A stretch of DNA of 36,049 nt from Thermoleophilaceae bacterium (GTDB taxonomy: Bacteria > Actinomycetota > Thermoleophilia > Solirubrobacterales > Thermoleophilaceae). The stretch lies in NCBI GenBank assembly GCA_036378175.1, contig DASUWY010000020.1, forward strand, positions 1 through 36,049. The letters are read 5' to 3'. The notes under the pieces were generated by a model that ran no database searches, was not told the DNA's origin, and was given only the letters and a program-made list of their open reading frames with translations. Below, in pieces: positions 6,470-14,142 of the stretch (positions within the stretch are counted from its first letter, which is position 1; every line of letters starts with the position of its first letter). A program made the position numbers and the translations under genes.

Positions 6470-9400
6470 ATGGAACTGCACGTGGAGGGGCAATTCATTC
6501 GCCGGAAGGTCGCCGTACCGCCGCAACCGCAGCGGCTGGTTCCGCGCGCGCGAATCGACCGCCTGTTCGCGGAGCTCGTGGAGGCGCACCCGCTCGTATG
6601 GGTCTGCGCGACCGCGGGGTCGGGCAAGACCACGGCTGTCTCGCAGGCGCTGCCCCTGATCGAGCGGCCGGTGGCGTGGCTCACGCTCGACGACACGGAC
6701 GCCGCGGCGGGCCGGCTCGTGACCTACCTCGAGGCTGCGCTGGGGACGCAGGTGGAGGCCACGCGCGGCGTCGCCACGCGCGCGCTCGCGGGGAAGCTGC
6801 CCCACACGGAGGCGGCGGGATTGCTCGCCGAGGCGGTGGGCGACGTGCCGCTGCTCCTCGTGATCGACGAGCTCGAGCGCATTGCCGAGTCGCGCGAGGC
6901 GCTTGCCGTGATCGCCGCCTTCCTGCGCTACGCGCCGGCGGCGATGCGCGTCGTGCTGATCAGCCGGCGCGAGGTGAGCATCGAGCTCGACTCGAGCGCG
7001 ATCCTCGGCGGCAGCGTGACAGTGTCCGAGGCGGATCTTGCCTTCCGCGCCACGGAGGCCGCGAAGGCGCTCGCGCACGCCGGCCGGGCCGACATCGATC
7101 CGACGCAGGCGGTGGAGGCAACCGGCGGCTGGGTGGCGGGGGTGCTGTTCGAGGCGTGGCGGTCGGGCGAGCACGTGGCCGGCATGGGCGGCGAGGCCGA
7201 CGCTCTCCACGGCTATCTCTCCTCGCAGATCCTCGACCGGCTCAGTTCCGAGGACCGCGAGTTCCTGATCACCACGTCGGTGCTCGACGATGTGACGGCG
7301 GAGCGCGCCGAGGCGCTGGGCGAGGCGAGCGCGGCCGAGCGGCTCGTGTCCCTGCGCGGCAAGCACCTACCGGTGGCCTGGCGCGAGGACGGCCATTCGA
7401 TGCGCTGCCACGCGCGGCTGCGCGAATACCTCCTGGAGCGGCTCGAACGACGGGGTGGCGACAGCGTTCGCGCGCTGCGCGCCGCGCACGCGGAGCTGCT
7501 GGCGAGCGAGGGCCAGCACGAGGACGCAGTGGAGGAGTTCCTGAAGGCGCGCATGCCGGAGCGGGCGCTCGCTCCGGCGGAACGCGCGATCGGGCAAGTT
7601 ATCGACCGGCTCGATTACGCGGTGGCCGAGCGCTGGCTCACCGCGCTTGCGGAGCTGCCCGGGGAGGGTGGCGGCACGCTCGCGGTGGCCGAGATGATGC
7701 TCGCGCTCGGCCGCGAGGATTACGCGCGCTGCGGCCGGGTGGCGGACCGGCTGCACATGGCGTCCGAGCGGCAGCGGCTCGCGCGCGAGTCCCCCCGCGC
7801 GGCGGCGATGATGGGCTGGAGCTACTGGCACCTCGGCCGCTGGCGCGACGCTCAGGAGGTCGTGTCGGCCGCTGGGGACAGCCCGGAGATCGAGGCGGTG
7901 CGCTTCACGCTCAACCTCGTGGACCACCGCCTGGGCGGCGAGCGCCCGATCGAGCCGGTGCTGAGCGGCAGCCCGCTCGACGCGCTCGTGGTGCGCGTGG
8001 CGTACGCGCACGGACGCTTGCGGATGCTCGCGGACGCGGGCGCCTCCGGCTGGGCGGCCGCGGTAACCGAGCCGTGGCGCATCGGTCTCTTGCGCGCGAG
8101 CGGCCATCCCGAGCAGGCACTCGAGCTGTACGAGCAGGCGCAGGCCGGCGGCTGGGCGCACGTGTGGCTGCACGCGATGGTGGGCCCGGAGATCCTGATC
8201 GACCTTCGGCGTCCGGACGAGGCGCGCGCCGCCGTGATGCACGGGCGCGAGCTCACGCGCACCAGCGGCTCCCTCGTCTTCGTGATGCTCAACGAGCTGA
8301 TCGAGGCGAAGATGGAGATCCGCCTCAACCGCGATCCGGAGGCGGCGCTGGCGGTGCTCGACCGCCTCGAGGACCGCCAGGCGGCCACCGAGTACCGCTT
8401 CATCGGCGAGCAGGCCGACCTGTGGCGCGGCTTCGCGCTGCTCGAGCTGGATGACAACGAGCGGGCGCTCTTCCACCTCGAGCGCGCGGTGGCCACGATG
8501 GAGGCGAGCGACCGCCGGCTCGAGCTGCCCACCGGGGCCGCCTACCTGAGCGAGGCGCGCTGGCGGACCGGTGACGAGGACGGTGCCGATGCCGCGGCCG
8601 ACCTGGCGCACGACGCCGCCCTCTTCCACGGGTCGAACCACTACCTGCTGCTTGCGCTGGCGGACTTCCCGGCCGTGCTTGCGCGCCGGCTCGACGCGGA
8701 GCCACGGGCGGACTCGCCATGGCACGAGCTCGGCCGCGCCCTGCGGGCGCAGGAGATAGCCATCGAGCTGCCGTTCTCCGCAAGGGTGGAGCTGCTCGAG
8801 TTCGGCGAGCCGGCGATCCTCGTGAACGGCCGGCCGGCGGCGCGCCCGCGCATCGCGAAGAGCTACGAGCTGCTCGCGTATCTCACCAGCCGCGCCAGTC
8901 CGCAGGCGAGCCGCGAGGAGCTCCTCACCGCGCTGTTCGACGGCCGCGACGACGGCTCGGCGCGCTCGTACCTGCGGCAGGCGCTGCACCAGCTTCGGGA
9001 GGTTCTCCCCGACGAGGTTCAAGTCGTCTCCGACAGCTCCGGAGTCGCGCTCGACGAGTCGCTGCGGGTGACGAGCGAGTCGGTGAGGCTCGAGACGCTG
9101 CTCGCAGAGGCGGCCCGGCTCCAGGGCGAGGCCCGGCTCAACGCAACGCTGAGCGCGCTCGCGATCGCCGAGCGCGGAGAGTTCCTGCCGAGCATTGCCT
9201 CCGCGTGGGTGGAGGCTCGCCGCGACTGGCTGGCGGAGGTGGTGGCGGAGGCTCGCCAGGAGGCCGCCGAGCTCGCCTTCGCCGCCGGCCGCTATCCCGA
9301 GGCCGCGCGGCTCGTGGATGCGATTCTCGAACGCGATCCGTTCCGCGAGGGCGCGCACCGCCTCGAGATGCGAATCGCAGGCGCGGTGGGCGACGAGGAC

Positions 9401-9502
9401 CGCGTGATCAGCGCCTACCGCCGCTGCGAGCGGGCGCTTGGCGAGCTCGGCATCGCGCCGTCGTCGAGCACGCGGCAGCTGCTCGAGACGCTGCGCCGCT
9501 GA
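6470..9502 (+). CDS. Large STAND-type ATPase transcriptional activator with C-terminal winged helix and BTAD
   Basis: A 1010-residue regulator. Residues about 15-330 form a MalT-like nucleotide-binding module with Walker A ATAGSGKT (47-54) and a Walker B near residue 130 (LLLVIDELE). The middle is helical and TPR-like (about 340-760). Residues about 770-860 form an OmpR-type winged helix, with VELLEFGEPAILVNGRPA leading into a segment rich in Leu/Arg, and the last 120 or so residues are a bacterial transcriptional activator domain (BTAD). SARP regulators carry winged helix and BTAD at the N terminus; here they are at the C terminus, in place of the LuxR-type helix-turn-helix of MalT. Such proteins usually switch on after ligand and ATP binding. 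Divergence from the flavin monooxygenase operon suggests control of it. I start at ATG 6470; GTG 6443 is in frame but lies in the repeat. Confidence 0.85.
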   Translation: MELHVEGQFIRRKVAVPPQPQRLVPRARIDRLFAELVEAHPLVWVCATAGSGKTTAVSQALPLIERPVAWLTLDDTDAAAGRLVTYLEAALGTQVEATRGVATRALAGKLPHTEAAGLLAEAVGDVPLLLVIDELERIAESREALAVIAAFLRYAPAAMRVVLISRREVSIELDSSAILGGSVTVSEADLAFRATEAAKALAHAGRADIDPTQAVEATGGWVAGVLFEAWRSGEHVAGMGGEADALHGYLSSQILDRLSSEDREFLITTSVLDDVTAERAEALGEASAAERLVSLRGKHLPVAWREDGHSMRCHARLREYLLERLERRGGDSVRALRAAHAELLASEGQHEDAVEEFLKARMPERALAPAERAIGQVIDRLDYAVAERWLTALAELPGEGGGTLAVAEMMLALGREDYARCGRVADRLHMASERQRLARESPRAAAMMGWSYWHLGRWRDAQEVVSAAGDSPEIEAVRFTLNLVDHRLGGERPIEPVLSGSPLDALVVRVAYAHGRLRMLADAGASGWAAAVTEPWRIGLLRASGHPEQALELYEQAQAGGWAHVWLHAMVGPEILIDLRRPDEARAAVMHGRELTRTSGSLVFVMLNELIEAKMEIRLNRDPEAALAVLDRLEDRQAATEYRFIGEQADLWRGFALLELDDNERALFHLERAVATMEASDRRLELPTGAAYLSEARWRTGDEDGADAAADLAHDAALFHGSNHYLLLALADFPAVLARRLDAEPRADSPWHELGRALRAQEIAIELPFSARVELLEFGEPAILVNGRPAARPRIAKSYELLAYLTSRASPQASREELLTALFDGRDDGSARSYLRQALHQLREVLPDEVQVVSDSSGVALDESLRVTSESVRLETLLAEAARLQGEARLNATLSALAIAERGEFLPSIASAWVEARRDWLAEVVAEARQEAAELAFAAGRYPEAARLVDAILERDPFREGAHRLEMRIAGAVGDEDRVISAYRRCERALGELGIAPSSSTRQLLETLRR

Positions 9503-9523
9503 GCCGCCCGGCACCCGCGCGGA

Positions 9524-9529
9524 TAAGTT
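9524..9529 (+). promoter_or_regulatory. Leaderless -10 box TAAGTT
   Basis: TAAGTT lies 7 bases before the GTG start of the glycosyltransferase gene. No Shine-Dalgarno sequence is present, so a leaderless transcript is likely. Confidence 0.35.
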
Positions 9530-9536
9530 CCCGCCC

Positions 9537-10484
9537 GTGCGAGTGCTGGTGGTGACGAACATGTACCCCACGCCGCGGCGGCCGGCGCTCGGTCCCTTCG
9601 TGCGCGATCAGGTGGAGGCGCTCCGCGAGCTGGACGGGCTGGAGGTCGAGCTGCACAGCTTCGACCCGCCGGGCGGGATCCGCCCGTACCTGTCGGAGGC
9701 GCTCGCGCTGGCGCGGCGCTATCGCGGGTCCCGCTACGACATCGTGCACTCGCATTACGGCCTCACGGGCTTCTGCGCGCTCGCCATCCGCGGCGCGCGC
9801 GAGCGTGTGGTCACGTTCCACGGTGATGACCTGCGGCTCGCGAAGGTGGCGCCGATCTCGCGCCTCGTCGCGCGCTTGACCGACCTGCCCGCCACGGTGT
9901 CGGCAAACCTCGCCCGCTCGGAGGCGGCGGGCCTCGGAGGGCCCGGCACCCGGCGCCGCGTGGCGGTCTTGCCGTGCGGCGTGGATCTCGAGCGCCTGAA
10001 GCCGATGCCGCGCGTGGACGCTCGTCGTGAGCTGGGGCTCGACCCGGACGGCCGCTACCTCCTCTTCCCGGCCGATCCCGCGCGGCCCGAGAAGCGCATC
10101 GACCGCGCCCGCGAACTGGTGAGCGAAGGCGTCGAGCTGATCCACTACGACAACACGCCGCCCGAGCGCGTGCCGCTCTACATCAACGCCGCCAACGCGG
10201 TTGTGGTGACGTCGGAGCGAGAGGGCTTCGGGCTGGCGCCCCTCGAGGCGCTGGCCTGCGACGTGCCGGTGCTCGCCACCGACGTGGGAATCGCGCCGCT
10301 CGTTCTCGAGGGGGTGGCCGGCACCCTCTGCGCGCCGTTCGAGGCCGAGGCGTGGCGGCGCGCGCTCGTGCCGCATCTCGAGCGGGCGGATCCGCGCGTG
10401 GACGGGCGCGGGCGCGCGGCGCTCTTCGGCAGCCGCAGGATGGCCGAGCGCGTGGCCTGTGCCTACCGAGATTTACTGGGCTGA
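9537..10484 (+). CDS. GT4-type glycosyltransferase
   Basis: A 315-residue GT-B fold glycosyltransferase resembling group 1/GT4 retaining enzymes. The N-terminal Rossmann half starts RVLVVTNMYPTP with the acceptor-side Gly-rich loop ALGPFVRDQV and HSHYGLTGFCAL. The C-terminal donor half has KRIDRARELV and the signature SEREGFGLAPLEALACDVPV, whose EGFGLAPLEAL is the E-x7-E motif that holds the nucleotide sugar. It is slightly short for the family (usually 350-400). I start at GTG 9537, because translation from there begins directly with the first beta strand and a TAAGTT box is suitably placed; upstream in-frame codons overlap the previous gene. The sugar and acceptor are unknown, and no polysaccharide cluster surrounds it. 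Confidence 0.85.
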   Translation: MRVLVVTNMYPTPRRPALGPFVRDQVEALRELDGLEVELHSFDPPGGIRPYLSEALALARRYRGSRYDIVHSHYGLTGFCALAIRGARERVVTFHGDDLRLAKVAPISRLVARLTDLPATVSANLARSEAAGLGGPGTRRRVAVLPCGVDLERLKPMPRVDARRELGLDPDGRYLLFPADPARPEKRIDRARELVSEGVELIHYDNTPPERVPLYINAANAVVVTSEREGFGLAPLEALACDVPVLATDVGIAPLVLEGVAGTLCAPFEAEAWRRALVPHLERADPRVDGRGRAALFGSRRMAERVACAYRDLLG

Positions 10485-10544
10485 GCCGCTGTTTTCGCGG
10501 GTATAGTGGCCCGCCGGGGAGTCTTTGGCCCGCCCCGAACTGCC

Positions 10545-10982
10545 ATGCCAGCTTTTCTCACACGCCTGTTCGAGCGACTGAAGGCGAAGGCCGACCGCTC
10601 GGCCGCCGGCACAGCGGTGCCCGCCGGCCTCGACCCGAACGAGCGGCGCGGACCGACCGCGCGCGAGCGCATGCTCATCCGCCGGCGCCTGCGTGCCACG
10701 GGGCAAGAGGACGCGGAGGCGGAGGCTCTCCGGCGGGCCCTCGGCGAGCGGCAGACTCTGGACGAGCTGTTGGCTTCAGGCGTGGTTGCGCGCTGCCCCA
10801 GCTGCGGCGAGCTCACCGGCCGGCGCGATCGCACGTGCTCGAACTGCGGCGCCCAGCTCGCCTCCGAGCAGCCGACCGAGCGCCACACGGCCGGCCGGGA
10901 TCAGAACGGCCACGCCACCGCGCCCAGCACCGCCGTCAAAGGCGCCAGTAGCGTCCGATCGCCGACGCCGCCCGCTCGCTGA
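10545..10982 (+). CDS. Zinc-ribbon protein of unknown function
   Basis: A 145-residue soluble protein that I do not recognise beyond its zinc ribbon. The N-terminal half is basic and helical (PAFLTRLFERLKAKADRSA). Two CxxC knuckles follow at about residues 85-106: CPSCGELTGRRDRTCSNCG, which would bind one zinc. The tail is polar and low in complexity. A TATAGT hexamer at 10502-10507 could be its -10, which would leave a leader of about 30 bases. The last 47 bases overlap the convergent deacetylase-like gene, so the real C terminus is the least certain part. Codon use is typical of the window up to the overlap. Confidence 0.6.
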   Translation: MPAFLTRLFERLKAKADRSAAGTAVPAGLDPNERRGPTARERMLIRRRLRATGQEDAEAEALRRALGERQTLDELLASGVVARCPSCGELTGRRDRTCSNCGAQLASEQPTERHTAGRDQNGHATAPSTAVKGASSVRSPTPPAR

Positions 10983-11964
10983 GCTCGTCGCGCGGGTAGA
11001 GCCGAGGCGGGTCCTCCCCGTGCGCGAACGACTCGAGCGTGGCCACCACGGACGCCGACAGCGCGGCGAGGTCGTAGCCGCCCTCGAGCACGACGCCCAC
11101 CGGCACCCCCAGCGCGGCCGCGAGCTCCCGCACGTGGGCGGCAAGCTCGGCGTACGACTCCGTCTCGAGAAGGCAGCTCGCCAGCGGGTCCGCGCGGTGG
11201 GCGTCGAACCCGGCGGACACGAGCACGAGCTCCGGCTCGAACTGGCGGGCCGCCGGCATCACCACGTGCTGCACGAGCGACAGCCACTGCGGCTCGCCCG
11301 AGCCCGGCGGCACCGGCAGGTTGATAGAGAAGCCCTCGCCCTCGCCACTCCCCACGTCGGACAGCGGGCCAGTCCCCGGATAGAGCGGCGACTGGTGCAG
11401 GCTCGCGAACAGCACCCCGCTCGTCTCGTGGAAGATCTCGTTCGTGCCGTTGCCGTGGTGCACATCCCAGTCGAGCACGAACACGCGGCCCAGCCCGTAC
11501 TCGTCCAGCGCATGCCGCGCGGCCACGGCGATGTTGTTGAAGAGGCAGAAACCCATTGCGGCATGCGTCTCCGCGTGGTGGCCGGGCGGGCGCAGGCCCG
11601 AGAACGCCAGCCGCGCCTCTCCGCCGAGCAGCGCGTCCACCATCGCCACGGCTCCGCCCACCGCGTGGAGCGCGGCCGACCACGAGCCGGGCGAGGTGAT
11701 CGTGTCGGGGTCGAGCGACACCCCGCGCTCGCACGCGTGCCTCACGTGGTCCACGTGGCTCTGCGGGTGCGCGCGCAGGATCTGCTCGATCTCCGCCTCC
11801 GGCGCGTCCCGCCGCTCGTAGCCGAGCCAGTCGCACGCCTCCATCGCCCGCTCGATGGCGGGAATGCGCCCCGGCCCCTCCGGGTGCGCGCCCGTCTCGT
11901 GGCCGAGCGAGGAGTCGTGGCGGAAGTAAAGCGGGGCTGCGATCCGGATACGGTAATCCGCCAA
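10936..11964 (-). CDS. Histone deacetylase / AcuC-like zinc amidohydrolase
   Basis: A 342-residue arginase/deacetylase-fold enzyme that removes acyl groups from lysine or polyamines. Diagnostic segments are all present: FRHDSSLGHETGAHPEGPGRI at the start, RPPGHHAETHAAMGFCLFNN with the His-His charge relay, LDWDVHHGNGT with the zinc Asp and His, SAGFDAHRADPL with the second zinc Asp, and LEGGYDLAALS. Length fits bacterial class II-like members. The only sensible start is TTG at 11964, giving LADYRIRIAAPLYFRHD. It lies one base from the GTG of the divergent nadB, so both promoters must sit inside the opposing coding sequence or be leaderless. The substrate is unknown. The 3' end overlaps the zinc-ribbon gene by 47 bases. 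Confidence 0.85.
   Translation of the reverse strand: MADYRIRIAAPLYFRHDSSLGHETGAHPEGPGRIPAIERAMEACDWLGYERRDAPEAEIEQILRAHPQSHVDHVRHACERGVSLDPDTITSPGSWSAALHAVGGAVAMVDALLGGEARLAFSGLRPPGHHAETHAAMGFCLFNNIAVAARHALDEYGLGRVFVLDWDVHHGNGTNEIFHETSGVLFASLHQSPLYPGTGPLSDVGSGEGEGFSINLPVPPGSGEPQWLSLVQHVVMPAARQFEPELVLVSAGFDAHRADPLASCLLETESYAELAAHVRELAAALGVPVGVVLEGGYDLAALSASVVATLESFAHGEDPPRLYPRDELSERAASAIGRYWRL
11945..11960. promoter_or_regulatory. Inverted repeat CGGAT-N6-ATCCG at the HDAC/nadB divergent start
   Basis: Perfect 5-base arms flank ACGGTA, just 5 bases before the nadB GTG and inside codons 2-7 of the deacetylase gene. TACGGT at 11949-11954 within it could be a -10 for nadB. A regulatory role is inferred from position; short arms leave chance possible. 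Confidence 0.25.
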
Positions 11965-11965
11965 C

Positions 11966-13447
11966 GTGGCCCACGACGCGAACTCCGACCCCGGCCGGGC
12001 CGACGTGATCGTGGTCGGTGCAGGGGCGGCCGGCCTGTATACGGCGCTCGTGGCCGCGCGCGAGGGCGCCCGTGTGGCCCTCATCTCGCGCTCGCCCCTG
12101 GCCGAGTCCGCGAGCTACTGGGCGCAGGGCGGGATCGCAGCCGCGCTGGCGGACGACGACTCCGCGGAGCTTCATCTGGACGACACGCTCACCGCCGGAC
12201 GCGGCGCCTCGCGCGAGTCCGCCGCGCGCGTGCTCTGCGACGAGGCGCCCCAGCGTGTGCGCGACCTGGAGCGGCTCGGCGTTCGCTTCGATGCCGATCG
12301 CCGCGGCGCCCTGGCGCTCGGGCTCGAGGGCGGCCACTCGCGCCGCCGCGTGGTGCACGCGGGTGGGAGCGCGACCGGACGTCGCATCACCCGTGACCTC
12401 TCCGCCCTGGCGGCGCTCGACGAGCGCGTGGAGGTGATCGAGCGCACCGCGGCCAGCGGGCTGTGGGTGCACGACGGGCGCTGCATCGGCGTGCTTGCCG
12501 AGGACCGCCATGGTCGCGAGCGGGTGATCGCGGGGCGCGGCGCGGTGCTGGCCACCGGCGGCGCCGCGGCACTCTGGCGCCGCACCTCTAACCCGCGCGG
12601 GGCCACCGGGGTGGGCATGACGCTCGCGCACGCGGCGGGGGCCGATCTCGCGGACATCGAGTTCATGCAGTTCCACCCCACCGCGCTCGTGCATCCGGAC
12701 GACGCGCACGACGGCTTCCTCATCACGGAGGCGGTGCGAGGAGAGGGCGCCAAGCTGCTCACGGACGAGGGAGAGCGCTTCGTGGACGAGCTCTCGCCGC
12801 GCGACGAGGTGGCGCTGGCGGTGCAGGCGCAGCTCCAGGCGGGCCGGACCGTGCTGCTGGACATGCGCGAGATCGACCTCGCCCGCTTCCCGAACATCGT
12901 CTCCGCCCTCGCGGACGCGGGCATCGATCCCGCGCGCGAGCCGGTGCCCGTCGCGCCGGCCGCGCACTACACGATGGGCGGGGTGGCCACGAGCGTCGAC
13001 GGCGCGTCGTCGCTGCCGGGTCTCTACGCGGTGGGCGAGTGCGGCTGCACCGGACTGCACGGCGCCAACCGCCTCGCCTCGAACTCGCTGGCGGAGTGCT
13101 TCGTGTTCGGGCATCGCGCCGCACTCGCCGCGCTCGGCGAGCCGGACCCGGGCAGGGCCGCGGCCAGCGCGCCGCGACCCGCACGTGGTCCCTCGCCCAC
13201 CCCTCCGCAGGCCACGCGGGACGCCCTCTGGCAGCACGCCGGCCTGCAGCGAACGCGCGCAGGGCTCGAGCACCTGCTTGACGATTCCTTCCCGCTGGCC
13301 CGCCTCATCGCCCGCTCCGCTCTGGAGCGCGAGGAGAGCCGCGGGGCACACCAGAGGGGTGATTATCCCGTCACCGATCCGGGTCGCGACGGCCTGCACC
13401 TGATCGTGGACACCCATGGCGACGCACGCTGGGAGCATTGGCGCTAA
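11966..13447 (+). CDS. nadB: L-aspartate oxidase
   Basis: A 493-residue flavoprotein that oxidises L-aspartate to iminoaspartate, the first step of de novo NAD synthesis, with NadA as its partner. The FAD dinucleotide fold is at residues about 13-35 (ADVIVVGAGAAGLYTALVA), followed by SASYWAQGGIAAAL. The active-site region has EGGHSRRRVVHAGGSATGR, FMQFHPTAL, LITEAVRGEGA and HYTMGGVATSVDG, and the final FAD motif is GLYAVGECGCTGLHGANRLASNSL. These distinguish it from succinate dehydrogenase flavoproteins together with its short C terminus. nadA and nadC are not adjacent here. Start is GTG 11966, one base from the divergent TTG start; GTG 12005 would cut into the FAD fold. Confidence 0.93.
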   Translation: MAHDANSDPGRADVIVVGAGAAGLYTALVAAREGARVALISRSPLAESASYWAQGGIAAALADDDSAELHLDDTLTAGRGASRESAARVLCDEAPQRVRDLERLGVRFDADRRGALALGLEGGHSRRRVVHAGGSATGRRITRDLSALAALDERVEVIERTAASGLWVHDGRCIGVLAEDRHGRERVIAGRGAVLATGGAAALWRRTSNPRGATGVGMTLAHAAGADLADIEFMQFHPTALVHPDDAHDGFLITEAVRGEGAKLLTDEGERFVDELSPRDEVALAVQAQLQAGRTVLLDMREIDLARFPNIVSALADAGIDPAREPVPVAPAAHYTMGGVATSVDGASSLPGLYAVGECGCTGLHGANRLASNSLAECFVFGHRAALAALGEPDPGRAAASAPRPARGPSPTPPQATRDALWQHAGLQRTRAGLEHLLDDSFPLARLIARSALEREESRGAHQRGDYPVTDPGRDGLHLIVDTHGDARWEHWR

Positions 13448-13609
13448 ATTGCCCTTTACAAAGCCGCGCAGTGGGGGCAGGGGTGCCTTAACACTGCGTT
13501 AATAATGGGTTCGTTTGGGCTACACAGCGCGGTGGAATACTCGCTCTGGTGTAAGGGTTCAGGTTGACCCAGCACGGCTGCTAACCAAAGGGGATGGGAG
13601 GCCCGCGCC
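13448..13609 (+). other. 162-base intergenic leader region, AT-richer than its surroundings
   Basis: It holds no credible coding frame. A TTAAC-N5-GTTAA inverted repeat lies at 13488-13502, immediately followed by TAATAAT at 13500-13506. A weak promoter pair TTGGGC (13515-13520) and AATACT (13536-13541) and a TTGACC at 13564-13569 are further candidates. The length and composition suggest that the next gene carries a real regulated leader. Confidence 0.4.
13596..13601 (+). promoter_or_regulatory. Ribosome binding site GGGAGG
   Basis: GGGAGG lies 8 bases before ATG 13610. It is one of the few strong Shine-Dalgarno sites in the window and decides the start of the small zinc-knuckle protein. 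Confidence 0.65.
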
Positions 13610-14029
13610 ATGTACCAGTTCAGTCGCTCGATCTACCGGGAACTGGCTCCCGAGGTGATCGAGGACGGCAGGGACGCACACGCCAACAGGATCGCTTTGC
13701 TCAAGTCCTGTGAGGCTGCGATGGAACGCCTAGCGACCGATCGGCACTACTTCGCGAAGCCGGCACGCTCGTTGTTCCGGGACGTACGGATGTACTTCCC
13801 GATGACGAGCCAGCTGCGCGTATACAGGGTCATCGAGCGCTACATGGCATTGGCAGGGGAATTCGTGGATCGGCACATGCAGGAGGGTGTCTCGCTCGAC
13901 GGCAGTCCGCTGTCGTGTCACGCGAGCACGCGCAAGGGCACGCCGTGCCAGAGGGTTCCACTGCCTGGTAGCAAGTACTGCCCGTCGCACAAGCATCTCG
14001 AAGAGGAGTTCGCCGCTACAGCGGCGTGA
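13610..14029 (+). CDS. Small conserved protein with C-terminal Cys/His zinc knuckle (DUF5763-like)
   Basis: A 139-residue protein. Residues 1-100 are helical and rich in Arg and Tyr (MYQFSRSIYREL, RSLFRDVRMYFPMTSQLRVY), with no motif I can name. Residues about 103-128 form CHASTRKGTPCQRVPLPGSK followed by YCPSHKH, a C-x8-C-x10-C-x2-H arrangement. It resembles the DUF5763 type of small zinc-binding tail that other proteins carry as T-x-K-G-x-x-C. The gene stands alone between nadB and hyuA, has a strong ribosome binding site and a 162-base upstream region, and uses slightly more A/T at third positions than its neighbours. That fits an independently controlled, possibly highly expressed protein. 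Function unknown; nucleic-acid binding is a guess from the basic helices and knuckle. Confidence 0.75.
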   Translation: MYQFSRSIYRELAPEVIEDGRDAHANRIALLKSCEAAMERLATDRHYFAKPARSLFRDVRMYFPMTSQLRVYRVIERYMALAGEFVDRHMQEGVSLDGSPLSCHASTRKGTPCQRVPLPGSKYCPSHKHLEEEFAATAA

Positions 14030-14086
14030 TCCGAACTCGCCCGCGAGCCGGCGCAGGGACGCGCACGATGCATGGCGGGTTCGCAG

Positions 14087-14142
14087 GAGTAGGGAGAGGG
14101 CGTAGGGAGTAGGGAGAGGTCCTCACTCCTTACGCTCCCTCC
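14087..14142 (+). repeat. Heptamer-type repeat forming an imperfect hairpin before hyuA
   Basis: GAGTAGGGAGAGG occurs at 14087-14099 and again at 14107-14119, built from seven-base units GAGTAGG and GAGAGGG with one six-base unit. The following bases are nearly complementary: GCGTAGGGAGT (14100-14110) pairs with ACTCCTTACGC (14125-14135) through one G-T pair. The structure abuts the hyuA ATG and overlaps the TACGCT box. Confidence 0.6.
14131..14136 (+). promoter_or_regulatory. Leaderless -10 box TACGCT of hyuA
   Basis: TACGCT ends 6 bases before the hyuA ATG. The only purine-rich stretch upstream is the repeat, more than 20 bases away, so no normal ribosome binding site exists. Confidence 0.35.

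Noticed and set aside
7367-9571. A 734-codon minus-strand frame opposite the BTAD regulator
   Set aside because: Composition typical of an antisense shadow; the plus strand has clear ATPase and BTAD features.
11965-12084. An upstream ATG start for the deacetylase-like gene at 12084
   Set aside because: It would add 40 residues antisense to the nadB FAD fold with no conserved content; TTG 11964 fits the family N terminus.
10901-13438. An 845-codon minus-strand frame across nadB and the deacetylase gene
   Set aside because: It is antisense to nadB and out of phase with the deacetylase-like gene, with no recognisable motif.
14100-14135. An intrinsic terminator before hyuA
   Set aside because: There is no T tract, the hairpin abuts the hyuA start and overlaps a -10-like box, so a promoter-linked role is more likely.
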